In this document: in pieces, positions 37,690 to 52,616 of the stretch
How positions within the stretch are numbered: position 1 is the first letter of the stretch
Layout of the letters: the number at the start of each line of letters is the position of its first letter
The notes under the pieces: model-generated
The model's input: the letters and a program-made list of their open reading frames with translations, nothing else
Database searches by the model: none
Told to the model about the DNA's origin: nothing
Assembly (NCBI GenBank): GCA_029204225.1
Contig: CM055095.1
Span: 40,044,141 to 40,108,140, forward strand
DNA: 64,000 nt
Direction of reading: 5' to 3'
Source of the DNA: Diphasiastrum complanatum
Lineage: Eukaryota; Streptophyta; Lycopodiopsida; Lycopodiales; Lycopodiaceae
Translations under genes and position numbers: made by a program

Positions 37690-38718
37690 CTAGATTGTTG
37701 AGAATAAATCAAATGGCATGGTCGAACCAAAGAATCTGACCATTGCATTTGTGTTCTTTCTCCCACAATCACATTTAATATAGGGACGAAGAAAGTTCCA
37801 CGTCTTATCAAGGTATTTCTTAGTTTTCTCACCATTTTCCCCTTGACACATTTTCACTCTAGAAAAAATCCCATGGGGTGAGGGGCATCTGGAAGGTTCA
37901 AAATGATCCATTCCAAACAAAGCAGGTAAACGAAGATGGATGTCAATCAAATAATGTTCATCAATCGCCATCTTTCGGTGTAATTCTTTAATCTTTTTCG
38001 GTTCATCCTCCAAATCCCCAAGAATAATCCACATATCAACAGTAATAGGGATCAGCAAAGCAAAATTACCAAATAGCCATGCTTTACTATCAACGATTCT
38101 CAACAAATCTTCAAACATGCAATCAGGCATAAGGGGGTTAGTGAAAGGAGCCTCATTGGGTTTGAAGGGAGACACTTCTGCCAGTGGAGATAAATAGTAC
38201 TTTTGGGTAACAGTCTCCACCTCCTCTTGGGACAGGTCTTCAAGAGAAATAAGGTTGTGTTTTGAAGTACTAAAGGGAGAAGACCCATCAAGTTTAGGTT
38301 CTTTTGAGAACAATGCTGAATTATACACAAACTCAAGCCCATGGAGATTAAAAAATCTCTTCATACAATCAGGGGTGTGAGTCTCAAAATCCTCTTGCGC
38401 TCTAATATCAGGATCCTCGAGCAAGGAAAGGGAATCATGAATGGATAATAGTTTTTCAGTAGCCAAGCTTTGGCTATTGCGGGAAAGCTGCCACAATTTA
38501 CACCAACCAGCCACAGATAGTTGGGAAAGAAGCAAAAGTGAAGAGTTAGGGTCAGATTGGAGAGTAGCTAGGCCAAGTTCTTGGAGTTTATCATGGAAAT
38601 CTTTTTGTCTGATGCAAGCAATAAAGGATTGTGCTTCCGGGGACGGGACAATAAGAGGCAGGACAAAGAGGGAAGGAAATAACCCCCGCAAGAAACCAAA
38701 AAAAACCCCGGAAACCAA
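37690..38718 (-). pseudogene. N-terminal domain of the RT element, function unknown
   Basis: A 342-codon open frame beginning within the 5' side repeat (38718) and running collinearly into the RT remnant. It contains SPEAQSFIACIRQKDFHDKL, LGLATLQSDPNSSLLLLSQL, THTPDCMKRFFNLHGLEFVY and, near the end, LRPYIKCDCGRKNTNAMVRF with a Cys pair (CDC). The predicted start overlaps the hairpin at 38662-38810. No family is recognised. Its length and intactness contrast with the broken RT downstream. It may be the element's nucleic-acid-binding N-terminus, or a separate ORF1. Confidence 0.55.
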
Positions 38719-38810
38719 AACACCTAAAAATTCACCAAACCAACACCGACAAAGCTAGAGGAGACCAATCAATTTGGTTTTTTGCGGGGGTTGTTTCCTT
38801 CTCTCTTTGT
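38662..38810. repeat. inverted repeat around the 5' copy of the 68-bp repeat
   Basis: GACAAAGAGGGAAGGAAATA... at 38662-38702 is complementary to ...TTTCCTTCTCTCTTTGTC at 38772-38810, enclosing the 68-bp repeat (38705-38772). It means the start of the element's first ORF is duplicated head-to-head, as expected of an inverted partial copy. Confidence 0.82.
38705..38772 (-). repeat. 68-bp direct repeat, copy at the 5' side of the RT element
   Basis: Partner of 35230-35297 with a few mismatches. On the minus strand it immediately precedes the 342-codon ORF. Confidence 0.88.
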
Positions 38811-39144
38811 CTATGTGGTGTTGTGTTTTTTGTTCGTCTTGTGTGTTGCGTACTTGTGTCTTGTTCTTGCTCTGCTTCTTTTTCCGTTTTGTTTCTTTCT
38901 TGTGGGACTTCGGGGTGGGTCTTCCTTTGTCTTACCCTTTTGTACTTTGTCAGTTTCTCCTCTCTACCTTGTTCTTGGCTCTTTTGCTCCATGCTTGCAT
39001 GCCTTGTTCCTGTTGTTATGGCATTTGGTGGGGCTTTTATGGCATGACGACACTTGATGGTGTGGGTTGGCATGCTTCTGCATGCTTCCCACTCCTTCCT
39101 TGCTCCTTGATTTTGCCCTCCTTTATTTTCGTGGGTCTCTCATA

Positions 39145-40100
39145 TGTGCTAGTGCTCAACTCCAGAAAGATACATGGTATATCGATTCAGGTGCATCAGC
39201 TCATATGACATCTCACAAAGAGTGGTTTTCAAATCTCAATGAAGGTCAAGAGAAATCTTTGGTTGTTCTGGGAGATGATAGGTCACATTCAGTTGATGGT
39301 GTATGAGACATCAAATTAACCTTGATTAATGATAAAGTGTCAAGCGATGCCCATATCAGAAATGACTCTATGTTCCAAAACTCGCCAAAAATCTTCTATC
39401 AGTGGGTTGCCTTACAGATCAGGGTTATAAGATTGAGTTCTACAAAGATAGGTGCTTAGTAAAAGATATCAAGAAGAACTTTTCTGTCATAGCAAAGGGG
39501 ACAAGAGCCAAAAATATGCTATATGAATTGGAGACTACTTTTTCGGCTACATCTACACCTAGTACCTCAAGCGAAAGTGATTTGTGGCATGAGAGGTTTG
39601 GACACTTGAACTATAGGAGTTTGAAGCAGTTATACAATGCAGAAATGGTTCAAGGATTGCCACGCATTGTCACTTCTTCAGGTGTGTGCGAAGCTTGCGT
39701 CTATGGTAAGCAATCACAGAAACCCTTTGATGCTAGTACCTATTATGCTGCTGCTGTATTGGATCTCATTTATAGTGATTTATGGGGACCAGATCAAATG
39801 GGCATTCATACTATTTCATATCATTTATTGATGATTATTCTAGAAAGGTGTGGACTTATTTTATCAAGAACAAGTCTGATGCATTCGATATATTTGTCAA
39901 GTTCAAAAATCTTGTTGAGAATGAACGCAATAAGAAAATTAGAGTCTTACGTACTGATAGAGGTGGCGAATTCAATTCAAATGAGTTTGATGAATTTTGT
40001 AAGAAGCATGGCATTAGGCACTAGCTTACTACAGCGTATACTCCCCAACAAAATGGGGTTGCGGAAAGGAGGAACAGGACATTAGTGCAATGTGCACTCA
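39145..40100 (+). pseudogene. Ty1/Copia protease-integrase fragment
   Basis: TWYIDSGASAHMTSHKEWF is the Copia aspartic protease active site. LWHERFGHLNYRSLKQL and GVCEACVYGKQSQKPF form the GAG-pre-integrase zinc domain. DLIYSDLWGP, FIDDYSRKVWTYFIKNKSDA and VLRTDRGGEFNSNEF are the integrase core with its first two Asp residues, and TPQQNGVAERRNRT carries the catalytic Glu. There is a stop after 39306, a frameshift near 39800 and a stop at 40021-40023. Coding similarity stops abruptly near 40100 and starts abruptly near 39145. No LTRs were found, so it is an internal fragment beside the Penelope-like element. Confidence 0.88.
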
Positions 40101-40613
40101 GTCTTCTTGTTTGGTGTAGTTGTTTGCCCTATGCTGATTGCTGCGTTCTGGGCATTTCTGAAGGTGGTTTTTGTGGCTTCTTTGGTGCGTGCGGTGTTGT
40201 TGTTGATCTGTCATGCCGCTCTGCCTTCTACATGGGTTTCTATGATTTGAAATTCCTCTTATGGCTTCTGATAAGGTATTTGTTGTGGGCTCTTTTGTTT
40301 ATTGCTTGATATGGTGGCTTCTGCCCTTGATCTGCTTGAGCTGTTTGTTTGTTTGTGCTCTGGTTGATATGTTGGTTTTCTACTTTTAGTTTGTTCTCTC
40401 TTGCTTTATTTACTTGTGCTTTTGTTTTGATTTTTAGTACTCACTGCTTCTTTTTTCCTTCCCATAACTATGAGTGACTTTACTTCAGGAAGAAAAACGA
40501 GAGATGGTCTGGCCTCTTTTGGTTGATTTGTCCGCTTTTGGATATTGGTTCCGATTACGGCTGTTCCAGTAGGCCTACTGGATTTTTGTTTAGTTCCAGA
40601 GGGCATGCGATGT

Positions 40614-42565
40614 TTTGAAATATGCTCTTGTTGCAATAACTCAGATTTTCACTTTTAACTTCTTGCTTAAAAGACTGCAATGGAATGATGACATTGTGTG
40701 GATTCTATCACATACAGTCTATTTATGCATGTCACGTTTACTGTTGTTTGTTGGAACATTGCACTTGATGAGGAGTCACTTATTGGTACAAGGGTGGTGT
40801 ATTTATTGTTCGTATAAAAAAAACTCCTATGTTTACATAGGTTTTACCCAGCTGAATAAAAGTGGTTACTACTAACTTGTGTGACCATTTACCAGTCCAG
40901 TTTTGCTGTCAAGATGGTCTACATTAGTTTCAATTGTCATAGTTGTTTTTCTAATGGTAATGATCTATTTTGTTGTAACTCCAACAAAGGTAAACTTATA
41001 TGAGTATGGCTGGTTCAGTTGGACATCCTTGAATGGGAACTTGGTTTGTTGGTTAAATACTTACTTAGATGCAAACCTACATTGGTGATGTTTCCGTTTA
41101 CCTCTATGGTTTGGTGTGATTCATAATTTATGGACGTTGTGCTTGGGAAATTGTTCTACAAAAACTTGTGATGTAGCATTGGTCATGATATGATTTCCTT
41201 CTTTGTACTTCGATAAGTTGGTTTTTGATTTATCTTACAAACTGACTATTTTGTGTCATTCTAGTTCCTCTCTACTCCTCTGGGTACTTACTATTATAAT
41301 GTCAAGAAAACTTGTGCCTAAGTGTTTTATAGCTTCGCAAGTGACTGTACAATGTTTTCCTGAGGGGACTATTTTGACTTATTTACTTCATTTACTTAAC
41401 ATTGCTTATGAAAGAGTGGTGAGTTAGTCAAGATTCTTTTTGTTAATTGATTACTCACCTTGTGTCTAATTGCAATGGTCTTGTGGTTTGTGATGATCCG
41501 GGGCTTCTAAGATAACTTTTGGCTGTTGTAGCCTAGACTGTCATTAAAGTTGCATTTTATGGAAAAAATTTATGGTGGCTAGTTTACTATTTTGATTTTT
41601 ATTACTAGAAAAATGGCTCGCCTTCCCAAGGTTTACTTTGATTAGCATCGATCGTGCCCATAAGTCTAAATTTCCTACTTCTACGTCAACTATGGGATTG
41701 CCTTGGTGGCTCTTTTTGTTGTTACTATATGTGATGTTGTTCTAAAAAAGGCGTTACTTATTTGCTTTTACTTTCGTTAATCTGTTCCTTTGGAAAGTTG
41801 GTTATTAACTGACTATGATAACCGGCAATTTGTTGCCCAAGATTTTATTTTAATTATTTGGGTTTAGTATAATGGATGGTTGTTTAGCTGTAAGTACTGG
41901 TGTTGAAATTCCTTTTTTAAAATTGCTTCGTTACCTTCGACGATCCTCAAATTACTTTTCTTTATTTTGAGGCCTTATGAAATATGGCCTGGTTGCAGTA
42001 ATTATGTTTTCCACGTATAACTCCATGTAATATAAAAGACTACAATGGAATATTTACATTATTTGGGTTATTTTACATGCAGCCTGATTATGTGGGTCAC
42101 GTAAAAAAAAAATTTTTGGGGGTACTTGGCCTTTGTTGATGAAGCTCTTAATGGTATGAGGGTGATATACTTCTTTCTTATAAAAAAACTCCTATGGTGT
42201 TATTAGGTTATACCTTGCTGAAAAAATTGGTTACTTTTAACTTATATAACAAGTTACCATTTCAGTTATGTTTTTTAAGTTAGTCTACTTTGGTTTCAAA
42301 TGTCATATTTCGACATGGATTGGTGTTTCTGCCATATTATTTACTATTGGTAATGAAATGTTGATGGTAACTCAATTTATACCTTGTGTGAGTGTCGTTG
42401 TTTCAGTTGGACAACCTTGATTGTTGCTCAATTTGTTGGTTAACTACCTTACTTAGCCACAAACCTACCATGGTGTTGTTTCCACATACCTCCATAGTAG
42501 GGGTTAAGTCAAAATTTACTTGGAAAACTGCTCTACTTAAACTTGTGATGTAGTGATGTTCACAG
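40614..42565 (+). repeat. diverged tandem duplication, period about 1.36 kb
   Basis: 40614-41190 and 41974-42565 align in order: AAAGACTGCAATGGAAT / AAAGACTACAATGGAAT, AAAAAACTCCTATG in both, CAGTTGGACATCCTTGA / CAGTTGGACAACCTTGA, ACTTGTGATGTAG in both. No coding capacity is seen. The strand is rich in T and G. It may be an old non-coding duplication or part of a large non-coding repeat. Confidence 0.72.
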
Positions 42566-43417
42566 CTGCTATGGTCTCCAACTGGTCACTTCAGCAGTTT
42601 GTTATCACAATGAACAAAGTATCTTGAGTTCTTTTGATCAGACTTCGTACAACACTCTGAATGTTAACAATGAAAAAATTCATGTGAACAGTCTTCTAAT
42701 CCCCTCAATATGTTTGTTGCTACTAACGGGTATGAAGAGTTGAAGTGCCATGATTTGATCATAAATTTACTACTCGGTGATGCTTAACTTCCATTAACGA
42801 GGTTTCCTTTGAAGTGTACTGCTTTTTGTTTAAACCTTTAGTTACACTTCGACTATTTCTAATATAAATGGTATGATGGGTTTAGTTATATGACTTGGAT
42901 TATACCTATCTGTTAAAGTCTATATATACTTATTTGTGGATGGCGATAATGCCCTGACAATTTGAAATTGACAGTGCAATGAACATTTTTCTAAGTTGTT
43001 ACTTAGAAAAAGGGATGGTGTTCCGATAAGCATTTTGAAAAGGGTAATGGCAGATAGTTTTGAACTCTACTTTAAAACTAGTCTGGATGTAATTGTCTAC
43101 TTTAGTCGTACTTTTGTAATTGTTGACTTTCAAGCACTGATTATACACTGTTAACCTTATAATTTTATAACTTTGAGTAAAGCTAAAACAATGTCCGACT
43201 GTTTACTCATGATATAGCCAAAATAGGAGTCACCTAACTTGATAATGACTACTTTTTGGGACGTGGATAACAATTGAGAGTATGTGTAGACACATGTAGT
43301 TCCCACAATAATGTCCATGTTCTAACACAGTTGTTGTTGTGGATGGATGCAGGTGAGCATATTCTCCTCAACTCGAAGCTTTTGTTGGTTGTTAGGTTTG
43401 GTCAGTATGATATGTTT

Positions 43418-44520
43418 GACTGTGATGACTCTATACGAATTCGATTTACTTTAATATTCGTATGTTTGGTATTGTGGTGATAATGTGCAGTTTTGTTTAG
43501 ATTTGTTAGGTTTACAAACACACACACCACTCATGTGTTGGAGAGGATTCCCCTCAAAAAATTCAACCATACCTGACTAGATTTGCCTTGTAACATTTCA
43601 CCAACAATAATGGGTTTTCAGTGTTTCAAAGCTACTATTTACATTACTATCTTACGTGGGTTTGTACTTTGCCTTTTATTATCGTCTCCCTTACTACACT
43701 ATAATGTGTATTGGACAAGGTAATTAATTGACAAGTTTCAAATATGTGATTTTCTAGCCATATAGCCTCCTACATTATGGTTTTATGACTTGAGAAATGC
43801 TTCTCAGGCAGTTATGTTACAGTTTGGCTAGTATTGTGAACTAGTTAGGAATTTGGCTGGGAAAAACTATTATTATATCTTGAGTGTTATCTTGGTTCTA
43901 GAATTCTATTGAAATATCTTAAGACATATTTGATGGCATCATCTTTGAGAAAATATGGTTGTCTTTTGACTATGATGACATGACACTATACGAATTTGAT
44001 TGACTTTAAGATTTGTATGTGTTGTATTGTCGCGATTATGTTCAGTTTTGTCTAGATTTGCTAGGTACAAACACACACACACACCACTCTTGTATTGGAG
44101 AGGATTTCTCTTGAATATCCAACCATACTTGGCTAGATTTGCCTAGTGACATTTCGCCATCAATACTGGTTTGTCAATGTGTCAAATTTACACATGACAT
44201 TATTATCCTACACTAGTATGCACTTTATCTTTTATTGTCTTGTGCCTTACTACATGAGGCATTATAATCAATATTGGACAAATTGAGCTCATTGACAAGT
44301 TTCAATTACTTGGTTTTATAACCGTACGGCTTGCTTAACCATAAAGGCAAATTAAGTGCTTCATACCTCAAGCGGTAGGGGTTGCTACCGCTAATTTTGA
44401 CAATATACATTATGATTATAAGACTTTTCTTTCTCATGCAGTCATGTTACTTCTAGACTGGTGTAAAATTTGGCAAGTAATGTAGACTAGTTCGAAAGTA
44501 GGCTTGGATAAACTATTTTC
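43418..44520 (+). repeat. diverged tandem duplication, period about 0.55 kb
   Basis: 43418-43900 and 43972-44520 align throughout: ACTCTATACGAATTCGATT / ACACTATACGAATTTGATT, ACACACACACCACTC, TTGGAGAGGATT, GACAAGTTTCAA. The second copy carries about 75 extra bases around 44330-44405 that include a perfect hairpin. Confidence 0.75.
44371..44392. repeat. 8-bp perfect hairpin in an inserted segment
   Basis: AGCGGTAG (44371-44378) and CTACCGCT (44385-44392) around a 6-nt loop. It is present only in the second unit of the 0.55-kb duplication. Confidence 0.65.
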
Positions 44521-44924
44521 ATATCCTGATTGTTTATCTCAATTCTAGGATGTTGTTTAGAAATCCCAAGATATACTCCAACGCCACTCTGACACAGTGA
44601 TCCCGGCGCCCCCGACCACCCATTTGAGACCACATTAGGACCTCAGGACCATTTGAGACCACAATCATTGACTTGGAGGTTACCTTCGGTCCATCCAACT
44701 TCGTTTGAGACCACAACCGTTGACTTGGCGATTGCCTACAATCCATTTCCAACTTCGTAGCAAAGCGTAATAGACCACAACCGTTGCCTACGGTCCACTT
44801 CCACACAAAACTGCATATGGTCGTAATAGCCCAAATAATCAATGAGATAGAGCCACACAGGATCACAATATGGTCGTAAAAGATCATAGAAGACCAAAAT
44901 ACTATTGTATAAGTGTTGGCTGAT

Positions 44925-45009
44925 TCTTGCTCTCCACTAGAGGTCACCATCAAAAGGTGGCTCACTCTACTTTCTTTAAGAGGGGTCTACTTGCATTTAT
45001 TACATTTGC
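44925..45009 (+). repeat. fragment of LTR-like repeat A
   Basis: GAGGTCACCATCAAAAGGTG, GCTCACTCTACTTTCTTTAA and GGGTCTACTTGCATTTATTAC match the copies at 28.6-28.7 kb (minus) and 33.06-33.14 kb (plus). Confidence 0.8.
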
Positions 45010-45096
45010 TTCATTAGAGAAAGTATCGGAAGCAGAGTAGATTTTTTTCAATTGTACTTTGTAAAAATTTTCATTTAATATACTCTCATTTTTTGT

Positions 45097-47856
45097 CTAT
45101 TGCCTATTGACTTGTATAAATTTGCATGCTTTTTGAAATTTTTTATTATCCGTCAATTTGAGTATTGTGACGAATTTGGATTCTTTTGTAAAACCATTGA
45201 AAAAGTTGTAGTATATAGTTGTTCTTTGTGCTAGTCCCACCATATTGCGTACTTTTAAGAAATGCCGCTCTTGCTGAGATTTTTCCATTCCTTGCGATTA
45301 TCATATGCTAAGACTTCCGCTATTTCTTGCAAAGAATGTCGCATGATGCCATAATATGTGCTGCATGTCATAAAAACATAATCTAAATCCGTATCAAAAG
45401 TATGTAAATTAATTGCACATATTTGTCTATAGTAGTGTAACATCAAAATCCTACCATATAATGTGTTATATGATCTAAACCCCATGCACTTTGAATTGCA
45501 TCCACAAATTCACTAGTTGTTTTCTGTATCATTTGTACATTAGTATTTGAAAATTTATCTTTTCTCAAGTATTTCACCATGTTGTCTAATTTTTTCCAAA
45601 CTTCTACTTTGCGTATACGGGTAGAACCTTCTTCTTCGAAATCTTGAGTTGCAGCTATAATCTCTTTTCAAATCGAGTATTGAATTTTGGATTGTTTGCC
45701 AGAATAATTTGATAAAAATTTTCGAGCTTTGGATCCTCCAATGCTCGGCTTGCATGGAATATTTCATGTTTTACCTAATAGCTTGTCGTCTTTTTTTATT
45801 TTAACGTGGCCTTTATGTAAGCCTGCTTTAGACAACATATCCTCTAATCTGGAAATAGTTTTTTTCGCAGATGCCTCTGGCTCAGAATTCCATGCAAACA
45901 AGATGTGAAGATATATTATTTTTTCTATTATACGCACCTCTGCATGCAATATATAGATATGAACATTTTGAAGAGGAATTGGTAGTACGGGTTTCCAATT
46001 AGAATCTTCTCGATCTCTTGATATTCTTGTACTCCTTGTCATGTCTTTTATTGTCTTCATACAGTACAAACAAGGGTGTTTAGAGTTAGCGCCATGGGAT
46101 ACATTGAACATACATTTTAATGTCTTCAGATCTCCTGCTAAATGCCATTCTATGTTGAAAGTGCCAATTCCAGGAATATTGAGTGGAACTCCCTCCATGT
46201 GATTTTTTATGGTGACAGAATATAACGTTCTATTAAATATCCATGAGAGAATGTCATGGTCTTCTTTCATCACCTATAAGAGAAAAAAAAAAAACGTGAT
46301 TTAGTCTCATAATATTAACATAGAGAAGATGTGCCAAATGAAATCCATATTAAAATGATTATCTCTATTGATTATGTGAAGGAACTGCTATACTTGAAAT
46401 ACTGCCAACCACCAGATATTATTTTCTGATTGAACACTGAAGTTGAAACCTTCTGAGTCTTTTGAATTTGAAATTGCTCCATTTATGATCGTAAAACTGA
46501 CTCTCTCCATTTTTTGTCCTTTTGTAATTTCAGACTCATCTAACTTGAGAACAACTATCAACTTATTATTGACATTCTCGTTTGTAATACCTTAAAAATT
46601 TATGATGAATGTTAGTAGCTGATTAATATCAATAAATAGTTTGTTTAAATTGTTATATACTAGACATTCTCCTTTCGAGCAATACACTTCATTTACATGA
46701 GATGGATTACCAATTATTGTTTGCATACCTTGGTTTAACATGTCTCTTTGTTTATTAAGATGAAATGGTCGTTAAATTGGAAACTTCTTAATACTTACTT
46801 GTGCAAATGCCTCTTGTATCATCTTAAACATTGTTGCAAATGCTTCTCTACTGATGCTAGAAAAATCACATGCCCCCTGAACCAATGTAATGTCTAATTT
46901 TTTCCAACTTCATTCATAATGCTATCAGTAACTGAAGCCTTAATCTTTTTCATTTTGTTATTGTTTAACATTGATTTCATAGATTTAGAAGTCAAGATAG
47001 AACCTAGTGAGTATCCAATGAAAATCCGATCGGCCAAATGGTCTTCAGCAACCAATGCTGATCTGCATTGCAAACATAACGTTCATAAAAATGTCAGTAG
47101 ATTTTAGGACACTCATAGTATTCACAGCAGCATAATAAACAAATCAACAGAAAGTTGAAATGAATAAATAACAAAACTAGTGATATGAATGAATAAAAAA
47201 GTTCAAGCAATATTCAATACCAAATAAGCTATAACTTACTTGAATGCAAGGATTCATCTTTTTCTATGACCTCCTTTGGATGATAGATTACATATATCCT
47301 TGTTTACCAGTCTTTTTCTCTTGTTGCTTCGGACCTTTCTGTTGAGCACATTCATATCTTTAACAAGAGACAAATATGAGATACGCATGGATTAAAATGT
47401 AGTTTTTATCTCATTATTACTAGTTGTATAATGATGCAAAGAAGATTTCAACCTTTGAATCTCCTTCTTGAGCATCTCATTTTCATCCAAACAAGTTTTC
47501 AACTTTGTAGATTTTTCTTCGCACTCCTTTGATATTTTTCTTGATTCCTCTTCCAATTAATGTATTCTTTGCATTGAATGTGCATTCCCATAGAGCATCA
47601 AATTCTCACAGTAACCCAAAAGGTCATTTTTACCATGACACATATAGATTATTAACGAATGAAAATCTGGATGTTTCAATGAACATGGATCAATAATATA
47701 CAATGTTCCTGATGACCATAAATCTACATGCTTTAGCTTTTCCTCCCTGTATTGAACCATATTAAAAGTTGCCAATTTGGGTTGCTTTGAATTTCTTGTC
47801 CTGAAAGGAGCATATTCTAGTGACAGATCCACATGAAGATGATAAAGCTTTGTCAT
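45097..47856 (-). pseudogene. decayed multi-exon gene, candidate transposase of unassigned family
   Basis: Minus-strand exons in order. 47453-47856 starts MTKLYHLHVDLSLEYAPFR and ends in a coiled coil (KLKTCLDENEMLKKEIQR) at a donor, with one TAA at 47557. 46799-47062 begins after CAG|ATCAGC, reads IKASVTDSIMNEVGK and ITLVQGACDFSSISREAF, has a one-base loss in an A run and ends at CAA|GTAAGT. About 46395-46585 reads VVLKLDESEITKGQKMERV and FNFSVQSENNIWWL. From 46273 after TATAG come EWHLAGDLKTLKCMFNVSHG, SKHPCLYCMKT (Cys pair) and VHIYILHAEVRIIEKI; further blocks to 45097 are out of frame. The pattern (LAGDLK.L...G...SK..C.YC, then H..LHA..RI.EK) recalls repeated transposon-borne proteins of many eukaryotes that I cannot name. 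Host gene origin is the alternative. Confidence 0.5.
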
Positions 47857-48259
47857 CAGTATAGTAGTATAGTAACAAACAACACAATGACAATAACAAA
47901 GCTGGAGATGGCGCTAAACACTTGTTCGACCCTGCTGGAGATAGAGATGGCGCTAAACACTTGTTTGACCTTAAAGATAGAGATGGCGTAGGCTTTGTTT
48001 CAAAAATGTCACTCCTAGTTCAAATTTTTGAGTGTTTCCAACTATTGGGAGGAAATATTTTAGCATTATGAAAAATGTATTTAAGCACCAGTGAAGTTTG
48101 ATGTGACTAAACTAATGTGCATTCATTTACATGGAAAGTAGTGCGGGCAGATGCGTAAAGAAGTTAGAAAATAATATTATAATTACTTTATAGTTATTTT
48201 TCTCTCTCCTACATGGCATTTCTTATAGGGCCCTCTTTGGGCCCATATTTTCTCTAATG

Positions 48260-48357
48260 TCCTATTGGACCCCTTGACCAAAGCCAATACTTTAACTTCA
48301 TTACTCATCAAACTACATTAATACAAGTGTCACAATCCTATTTACAAGCCTACATAG
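48260..48357. repeat. 98-bp direct repeat, left copy
   Basis: TCCTATTGGACCCCTTGACC ... CCTACATAG. About 95% identical to 49321-49418, same orientation, flanking the Copia remnant. Confidence 0.9.
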
Positions 48358-49262
48358 TGGATAAACATCCAACCATGATCCATAAGCTTGGATTATTCAT
48401 CCTCCTTGTTTCCAAAGGAATATGTGCAAAGCAAGAACCTCCAAAGGCACTAAGGTAGTCATCCTTAGGCTTCTTAAATAATACTTCACTCCTCAAAGCT
48501 TTGATCTTCAATGAGAACTCCATCTCAACATATGCTTTGAATAATAGGAAATGATCATGCACCATAAACCTTGAAGAAAGAAGAAATGTGCACCTTGTGT
48601 GATCATCCTCCTTTGAAGACTTGGATGCATAAGCAACATCAAGAGATTTTGCACTTTCACTAGTGTTCAATTTGTAGATGTTTTCATGTCTAGATCCATA
48701 TGCAAGGATCTCACCATCCTTCTTGATCACACAATTATCAATATAGAAATTGACATCAAGACCACCATCAAGTAATTTGCCAACAATTATAAGATTCTTT
48801 GTAATCTTGGGAACAAAAAAAACCTCTTGAAGAGATAGAACTTTTGATGATGCAAGCTTAAAGGGAATGGTCCCTACTCCTTCAATTTTGCACTCTTGAT
48901 CACTTGCAATATATATGGACTTCTTGACTCCTCCATAAGGCATAGTAGTTGAAAAGGAATCCTTGGAGCTACACATATGTGAAGATGCTCCACTATCAAT
49001 ATACCAAGAGTCATCCATCTTGAAGGTGGAAGAGGGGACTTTTGATGCCATAAGAGAGCATTCTCCATCACGTGCAATAAAGTATTCTTGCTCATGAGAG
49101 ATGTTGGCTTGCTTGAATTGATTTTTCTTCTTGAAGCAATTGGTGGCATAGTGGCCTTTATTGCCACAAAAGAAGCGCTTAACATCTTTTTTCTTCTTCT
49201 TTGAAGTAGAATATTGAGAGGAATCATCATCCTCTTCATTTTGGTCTTTTGCTAATGCTATT
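48358..49262 (-). pseudogene. Ty1/Copia gag-protease remnant with internal deletion
   Basis: Minus strand: a Glu/Asp/Lys-rich linker, then a zinc knuckle KRFFCGNKGHYATNCFKKK (C-x4-H-x4-C kept, but the first Cys of C-x2-C is Arg). Then DSWYIDSGASSHMCSS, the protease active site, and VGKLLDGGLDVNFYIDNCVI of the region before integrase. It jumps to KPKDDYLSAFGGSCFAHIPL, which belongs to the end of integrase, so the integrase core is deleted. The protease frame (48350-49051) is open for 233 codons across that fusion. Direct repeats of 98 bp sit at both sides. Dead as an autonomous element. Confidence 0.85.
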
Positions 49263-49320
49263 GGATGAGTGATGCATCCATCCTACAATTCTATTGGACC
49301 CTTCTTCAAGATTTCTCAAT

Positions 49321-49418
49321 TCCTATTGGACCCCTTGACCAAAGCCAACACTTTGACTTCATCACTCATCAAACTACATTAATACAAGTGTCACAATCCT
49401 ATTTACTAGCCTACATAG
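49321..49418. repeat. 98-bp direct repeat, right copy
   Basis: Partner of 48260-48357. Together they bracket 963 bp of Copia coding remnant. They may be remnants of LTRs or of an untranslated region carried on both sides. Confidence 0.9.

Positions 49419-52616
<3,198 letters not shown>

Larger units (their letters stand above)
35230..38772 (-). mobile_element. degraded Penelope-like retroelement
   Basis: A 3.5-kb unit with coding remnants only on the minus strand, bounded by a 68-bp direct repeat at each side. At its 3' side lies a 0.3-kb inverted repeat. Terminal direct repeats (pseudo-LTRs) combined with inverted partial copies are typical of Penelope-like elements, and the RT motifs agree. 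No GIY-YIG endonuclease was seen, so if the assignment is right it would belong with endonuclease-lacking types or has lost that domain. Other RT lineages cannot be excluded by eye. Confidence 0.6.

Noticed and set aside
38774-39208. 144-codon hydrophobic open frame on the plus strand
   Set aside because: Cys/Leu/Phe-rich low-complexity translation of T-rich DNA. Its start is the inverted copy of the RT element's 5' end, and it has no motif.
44371-44392. tRNA or small structured RNA gene
   Set aside because: There is only one 8-bp stem, without A/B boxes, a cloverleaf or a terminator.
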